Both the position numbers and the translations under genes were made by a program. The notes under the pieces were generated by a model. That model was not told the origin of the DNA. It worked only from the letters and a program-made list of their open reading frames with translations, and made no database searches. This document shows positions 59,160 to 64,000 of a DNA stretch of 64,000 bases, piece by piece. Each line of letters starts with the position of its first letter. Positions within the stretch are counted from its first letter, which is position 1. This DNA comes from Populus alba (taxonomy: Eukaryota; Streptophyta; Magnoliopsida; Malpighiales; Salicaceae): assembly GCF_005239225.2 (NCBI RefSeq), contig NC_133296.1, positions 16,371,046 to 16,435,045 of the forward strand, read 5' to 3'.

Positions 59160-62100
59160 GATGATGATGATTCTTATTGATAATCGTATAACAAAACACA
59201 AACACACACACACAAAAACAAGGGAAATATAAAAAGGAGGAGGGGGGTGGAAAGGGGAGTCAGTCAGTCAGTCAAGGGGAAGGAAGGCTAAAAGAAGGGG
59301 AAGAAAAAGAAATAGAAGTAATAAATGGTGGTGGGCTTTTAGTAGCGCAGTAGTAGTAATGGTGGGGTTTAAAAGGATGGGAACAGGGCTTCCTTTCTTG
59401 TACTCAACAAGGTTTTTACACAACATTTTACAGGTGTGTCAAATGAAAAGGATTGAAATTATTACCATTAAGAAGAGCAAAGCATGTGTAAAATGCCCAA
59501 AGTGAGGGTGACAGAGACACATGGATAGATGGACAGTTAAAAGAGAGAAAAAGGAAGATTTGCTGAGAAAGGTGAGGGAGGGGCTCTCACATCTTAGCGA
59601 CTGTGGATCACACTCCCTTTCCCCCCCTATAATCTTTAGGGTTCAACGCTGTGCTCACACCGGTTCTCTGAGATTTACTGATCAAATATTTAGTAATAAA
59701 AGATGACGAGATTTTTATCATTCAAGGCGAGGAGGGCGGCGGCTTAAATATGATGTAGTGAAGGGATGGTCAGAGAGAGAGGTGGACGCTGCCATGGGAT
59801 TGGCGCAGCTTCACGTGCTGGCCCCTGTGTCTTGAATATTCGCTCGCATCCTTTGTTTGAACTTTGAATGGTAAAGCGATCCATGCATCACGCACGCTGT
59901 CACTGCTACTGCTACAGTCCCTTCCCACCATGTACTGGATGGATCCTCGAACAGAAAAGTTTCTTCTGGTCAATCTTGTCTTAAAGTTTTGGATTAGACA
60001 TCTCCCAACCAGCAGCTCTCTGTCCGTCTTGGATTCTCTGCCCTCTCCGTTTTCCTTTTATTTTACTTCCCTTGGTTAAAGAAAAACCACGTTGCTCGTT
60101 TACATACATGATGACCACAGCGCCTATTTTAAGGTCGTGTTTGGTCAATTATCAAAATCATAGATGCGGGCCCCTCTTCCAGCTCCCATCCACAAAAGGG
60201 CTAGGGTTCTTGGCCCGACTCGCTCACGAGCTATCATGCAATATCATTTCAATCTTAATTCTTTGGTGTTTACTCAGCCACATAGATCGACTCTATCTCA
60301 AGCTTGATTGATTGGGATTATAATTCGAGTCGTTAATTTTTAAAATCAATTATTCAGGTCTGATTTAACAACATCCTTGAATATATAACCCAGCTTAATT
60401 TACATGGCAATGCTTGCATTTGATCTCGCTTTCGTCTTTGGTTGCGTTCCTTGGAAGGGCATGTGCAGCCAAGGCTGTCTTTTTCTACGAAGCAAACCAA
60501 GGGATGCTTATCAAATAATTGGCCTGCGAACCACATACTTGGCAACTGGCTAGCTAACACATTTATTTTTCTATTTATTTCGAAAGAGATGCTTGTGTTG
60601 TGGCATGCTGCTAATATCTTTCTATCACCCCCAAACACGCCTCTATTAGTTATCTCTTCTTCCAATTATACAACCTCAAATTATCAAGCTTTATTAATTA
60701 ATTCTGCTTTAGCTATGTTTTAGCAAATGTTAATTATTGTCACATGACAAGAAATGAAAGCGTTGGACCACCAAACCTGTATGAGAGAGAATTTACCAGA
60801 GCATTTACGACAATCAGGAGCATGCATCTCCCAGCAATGAACACAGCCTGTAATGGTGTAATTCCAACCAGCATCAATCAAATAATAGTCTCCACCTGTC
60901 CAAGACTAATCCAGAGATTTCTCATATACTTTTGACTATAATTTTGAATTATCAGATCTTTTAGTTAGGTTTTTCCTATAATTTTGACCTCGATGAAGAA
61001 ATCAGAGAGATAAATACCTTGGTTTTTGTTACATGGAAAGTGACTCAAGAATTTCCCAATTAATTTTGAATAAAACCAATAAGATTCAAGCTCTCTGATC
61101 TCAACTTGGCTATAGGGTTTAAATTAATTAATCTCCTAGCAAAAGAAGTGTATTTTCTTTTGCAGGGAGATGTGAAGATGAACATAGGATTCCTACGAAG
61201 CCTGCTTGAAAGGTACATGGCAGTGCATGCTGTCCTGGAGACAAGAACGTGTGGATCCCAAGAAGCCATTGACAAGGCTTCGCAATTATTAAATTGAGCA
61301 AATCTTGCACTAATATAATATAATGTAATTAATGTCCATCATACGTACGTGTATTCTTCTGGGTTGCAGATGATGCCCCTGTAAGAAAATTAAATGTGAC
61401 TGAGGTCCGAGGAGATGATCAATCCTGACTTCTGATGCTGTATGGCGATGAGTAGTCATCGTAGAATCTAGGTGTAACCTCACACTCACAGGCTGGCTAC
61501 CTCTCCTTCAAAATTAACGTGCTTTTTTTTGTTTAATTAATGTGTTTTTTTCCTTTTTATATATATATTATGAACACCAGTTTGGACCTGATTTACAGGT
61601 GGGGAGTCAATTTTAAGAGTCAAATTACAAGAAAGAACCCAACAACACTCAACTCAAGGTTTTCAGTCAATTGTAAATTTACCATGGAAGGAATGTGCCA
61701 AGGTTTCATGAGTTGAGTACCATGGAAGGAAGGTTAGCTTGCAATCATTGGTACTCTCAAACACTATATAAATACCAGTAGCTGCTGCTAAGAATCTAGT
61801 GTCCTCGATCTACTAGCCAGTAAACATATATAAAACATGGAGTAAAGCCAAAAGCCGACATACATAGCAAGGGGCACCGAAAGATGAGCAACAAAAAAAT
61901 TCTAAAGGCCAGTCAATGGATTTGTTGAATCAATTGTGAATCAGAGAATGAGTAGTCCAAAACCAATTGGGTCCATGTTCCCTCTGCCAGTGGCTTGTCG
62001 ACTCCACCGCTCGACCCACATCCATGACGACATGCACTGCAATTTCTGCATCTTCTTGGTGAAAATGGGCTAGCTTACATCTACGTCAGGTAGTAGGGCT

Positions 62101-62597
62101 TGCAACAGGAGTTAGATGAGAGTAACCAGGCAAGTAAGGTGTAATGAAAACACCTCATCATTGTCCTGGACTGGAAAACATGGCAACTCAGCATTGATCA
62201 GGATCCATTCCATCAGAGAAGAGATAGCAACGAGAATAGCATTTCCTGTACAGAACAGTGACTCGCTTAATATACTTCTTTGGAACGAACGAACACACTA
62301 CCAGACCTTGAAACTTGCAAGAAAAATGAAGTTCTGCCCAGTAGATGCCACTGATTTTCACTGCAAGAAAGTGTCTTGGTTCCTAAGCAAATACAACAAC
62401 TTCATTTCAAAACAAAGCATTTCCCCAAGAAGATACAACAATATTGACTGAATTCTTAATTATGAAGCAGTGATGCTAATATATATTGATTGATTCCAAT
62501 ACTTCCCAACTCTCTAACTGACGCTGATATTGTGAATTCACCGCTGCTATATCATAAATCTTCTTCTTTTATTTTTTATTTTTTTTTATTTATATGG
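59160..62597. other. KH-gene promoter side and intergenic DNA
   Basis: The first few hundred bases should carry the 5' UTR and promoter of the KH gene; a CA-rich stretch lies at 59196-59216 and a (GTCA)n run near 59259-59275. Beyond that I see no supported gene. An exon-like open stretch at 61161-61297 is listed separately. Confidence 0.6.
61161..61297 (+). other. Exon-like open stretch of unknown origin
   Basis: After a pyrimidine-rich TTTTCTTTTGCAG acceptor-like sequence, the frame reads MNIGFLRSLLERYMAVHAVLETR and closes with a TGA at 61295-61297. Amphipathic-looking composition and the acceptor suggest a terminal exon, but no upstream exon was found and I recognise no family. It may be a gene fragment or chance. 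Confidence 0.3.
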
Positions 62598-62765
62598 ATG
62601 TCCAGGCCAGCTTGCGCGCACCACGACTAATCTCATGGCTCACTAAACATCCTGCAAAACCCAGTGAATATGTAAGGCACCGCGGGGTGACAGGTTTGCA
62701 CGGTGAGATTTGAATCTAGCAAACAGAGGAAAAAAACAAGTCTCTTCAACCACTAACCCAAGATC
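62598..62765 (+). repeat. Dispersed repeat, copy 3 of the 'GTCCAGGCCAG' family
   Basis: It starts at GATGTCCAGGCCAGCTTGCGCGCACC and runs through CCAGTGAATATGTAAGG and GATTTGAATCTAGC to AACAAGTCTCTTCAACCACTAACCC. This is the best-preserved copy in the window; compare 9768-9912. Confidence 0.75.
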
Positions 62766-64000
62766 TCAAGTTGAATCTTCTTCTTTTATTGTTAGTATTG
62801 GTGCTAGTATTGTTCATCGATCTTTATAAATAGCAAAAGGTAATCTGCAAATGCAAGCCAACAGAAGCCTAAGTTAATGATTACAAACATTAAAAAGAAA
62901 GAGTAAATGGCAGGAGAATTTGGCACCCAATCAATACTCCATGTCTAACCAAAAGAATACCACTCACAACTCATCATATATCCCAGTAAATTACGGATAC
63001 TCGTAATCTTTATACCAATATTTCTAGCAGAGGCTGCTTTTTTTTTTTTCATGGATCTGCAAGATTTGTTATTTTTTTTAATTGTCAATAACTGCCTATT
63101 ACCTTTATTAATTATCATTTGCGACTATTTTACTATTTCTTTTATTGTGTCCATTAAAAATGGTGGAATATGGATATTGTTTTATATAACAGATAATTAA
63201 TTGTTTAATTGTCATTTTCAGTTGTTGTAATTTTTAATTGTTTATAATTTGACTATTTAAAGCCTTGTTCTAATTAGTAAAGGGCAGATTAAATTTATGA
63301 AATTCTTGTTCATTATTTGGAGAGATTCCAAATAAGTTTTTCAGATATTGGTGAGATTCTAATTTTTTAGAGGTAATTTGTTTGTATTTTATTGCGATAT
63401 CAAATTGATATCAGAGCTAGTTTTGATTTTCAAAACTTTCTTACGCTAAAAATCAGAAGTAATTATTCATATAACACTATAAATCAAGGTTCCAACATTC
63501 CCAATTCTTCAAATTCAAACCCAAACACGATATTTTCCAAGCCGCGTCAAGTTTTCAATAACAACTTAATCAATTTTCTCAAACTTTAAATGTGATGATG
63601 CATTGTTTAGACGTAATTGATGAATGTAGCAATAGAGAAGTGAGATGACCACCTAAGGAAGCCAGACGTGTACCAAGAAGATGAGAAGGGGTGGGGGCAG
63701 CGATGAAGAGTAAAAAGTAAAACAATTTTTTTTTTAAATCAAACCCATTAATTGGACTGGTTAAGTCATGAATGGATATGTTAGGCTAACAAAATCCAAC
63801 AAAATTAATTTTAACTTTTAAAAAAGAAAAAAAAAAAACAAGATTTATAAGCCAGACAACCAAAATTGACCATGAAGCAGGGCACCTCCAGCATGAATAT
63901 ATTTGTTTTTATGTTAAAAAGTATTTTTAAATTATATTTTTATAAATTTAAATGATTTTAATATTAAAAAATAAATTTTATAAAATAAAAAATTTAATAT
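62766..64000. other. AT-rich DNA to the right edge, no gene seen
   Basis: A phrase near 63392-63420 (CAAATTGATATCAGAGCTAG) resembles a decayed tRNA-Met primer-binding site, so part may be an old retroelement leader. AT-rich blocks at 63900-64000 resemble the MITE-like cores elsewhere. No protein-coding family is recognised. Confidence 0.45.

Noticed and set aside
58788..59213. Single 141-codon frame covering the KH gene start
   Set aside because: It reads through exon 1, intron and exon 2; the spliced model gives the real family sequence.
63392..63420. ATATCAGAGCTAG near the right edge as a primer-binding site
   Set aside because: It only partly matches the tRNA-Met complement and has no LTR boundary beside it, so it was not called as a feature.

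Overview
The window is plant nuclear DNA from a woody dicot. It most resembles Populus or a close relative in Salicaceae: genes have short exons and GT-AG introns, the intergenic DNA is AT-rich, and protein matches are to Arabidopsis-type families. The repeats also look like ones I associate with poplar. The genus is an inference from sequence style, not a database result. Nothing suggests bacterial, viral or organellar DNA.

Seven host genes can be read exon by exon. From left to right they are: (1) a cytokinin response factor (AP2/ERF), minus strand, cut by the left edge and carrying a +1 frameshift; (2) an LRR-III receptor-like kinase of the At5g58300 type, minus, 2 coding exons, 635 aa; (3) an RPT2-type BTB/NPH3 phototropism protein, minus, 5 exons, 579 aa; (4) an LRR-VIII-1 receptor kinase of the At1g06840 type, plus, 20 exons, 964 aa; (5) ribosomal protein uL16 (RPL10), plus, 4 exons, 220 aa; (6) the mitochondrial complex III subunit QCR8, minus, 2 exons, 72 aa; (7) a STAR-type KH RNA-binding protein of the At2g38610 type, minus, 7 exons, 280 aa. 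I assembled the exons by hand from splice signals and reading phase. All except the first give an uninterrupted frame and a length close to the family norm. They are independent housekeeping, signalling and regulatory genes, not a cluster or a pathway.

Between the genes lie transposon remains: a FAR1/Mutator-like transposase relic (14.3-15.2 kb), a LINE relic (15.7-16.0 kb), Ty3/gypsy gag and protease relics (25 kb and 49.9-51.4 kb), MITE-like and other dispersed repeats, a degenerate tandem array (31-32.6 kb), and a hairpin-containing 125-bp direct repeat flanking another repeat (29.8-30.3 kb).

The most striking structure is at 41.8-46.4 kb. A truncated duplicate of RPL10 lies about 5 kb upstream of the intact gene. 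Its last exon has been split by a complete, young-looking LTR retrotransposon of 3965 bp. The element has near-identical LTRs, a tRNA-Met primer site, a polypurine tract and a 5-bp target duplication, but no recognisable gag or pol. It is therefore probably non-autonomous. I found no clearly new molecular system. The best candidates for a second look are this element, the CRF frameshift, the altered cysteine spacing in the LRR-VIII ectodomain, and the hairpin repeat pair.
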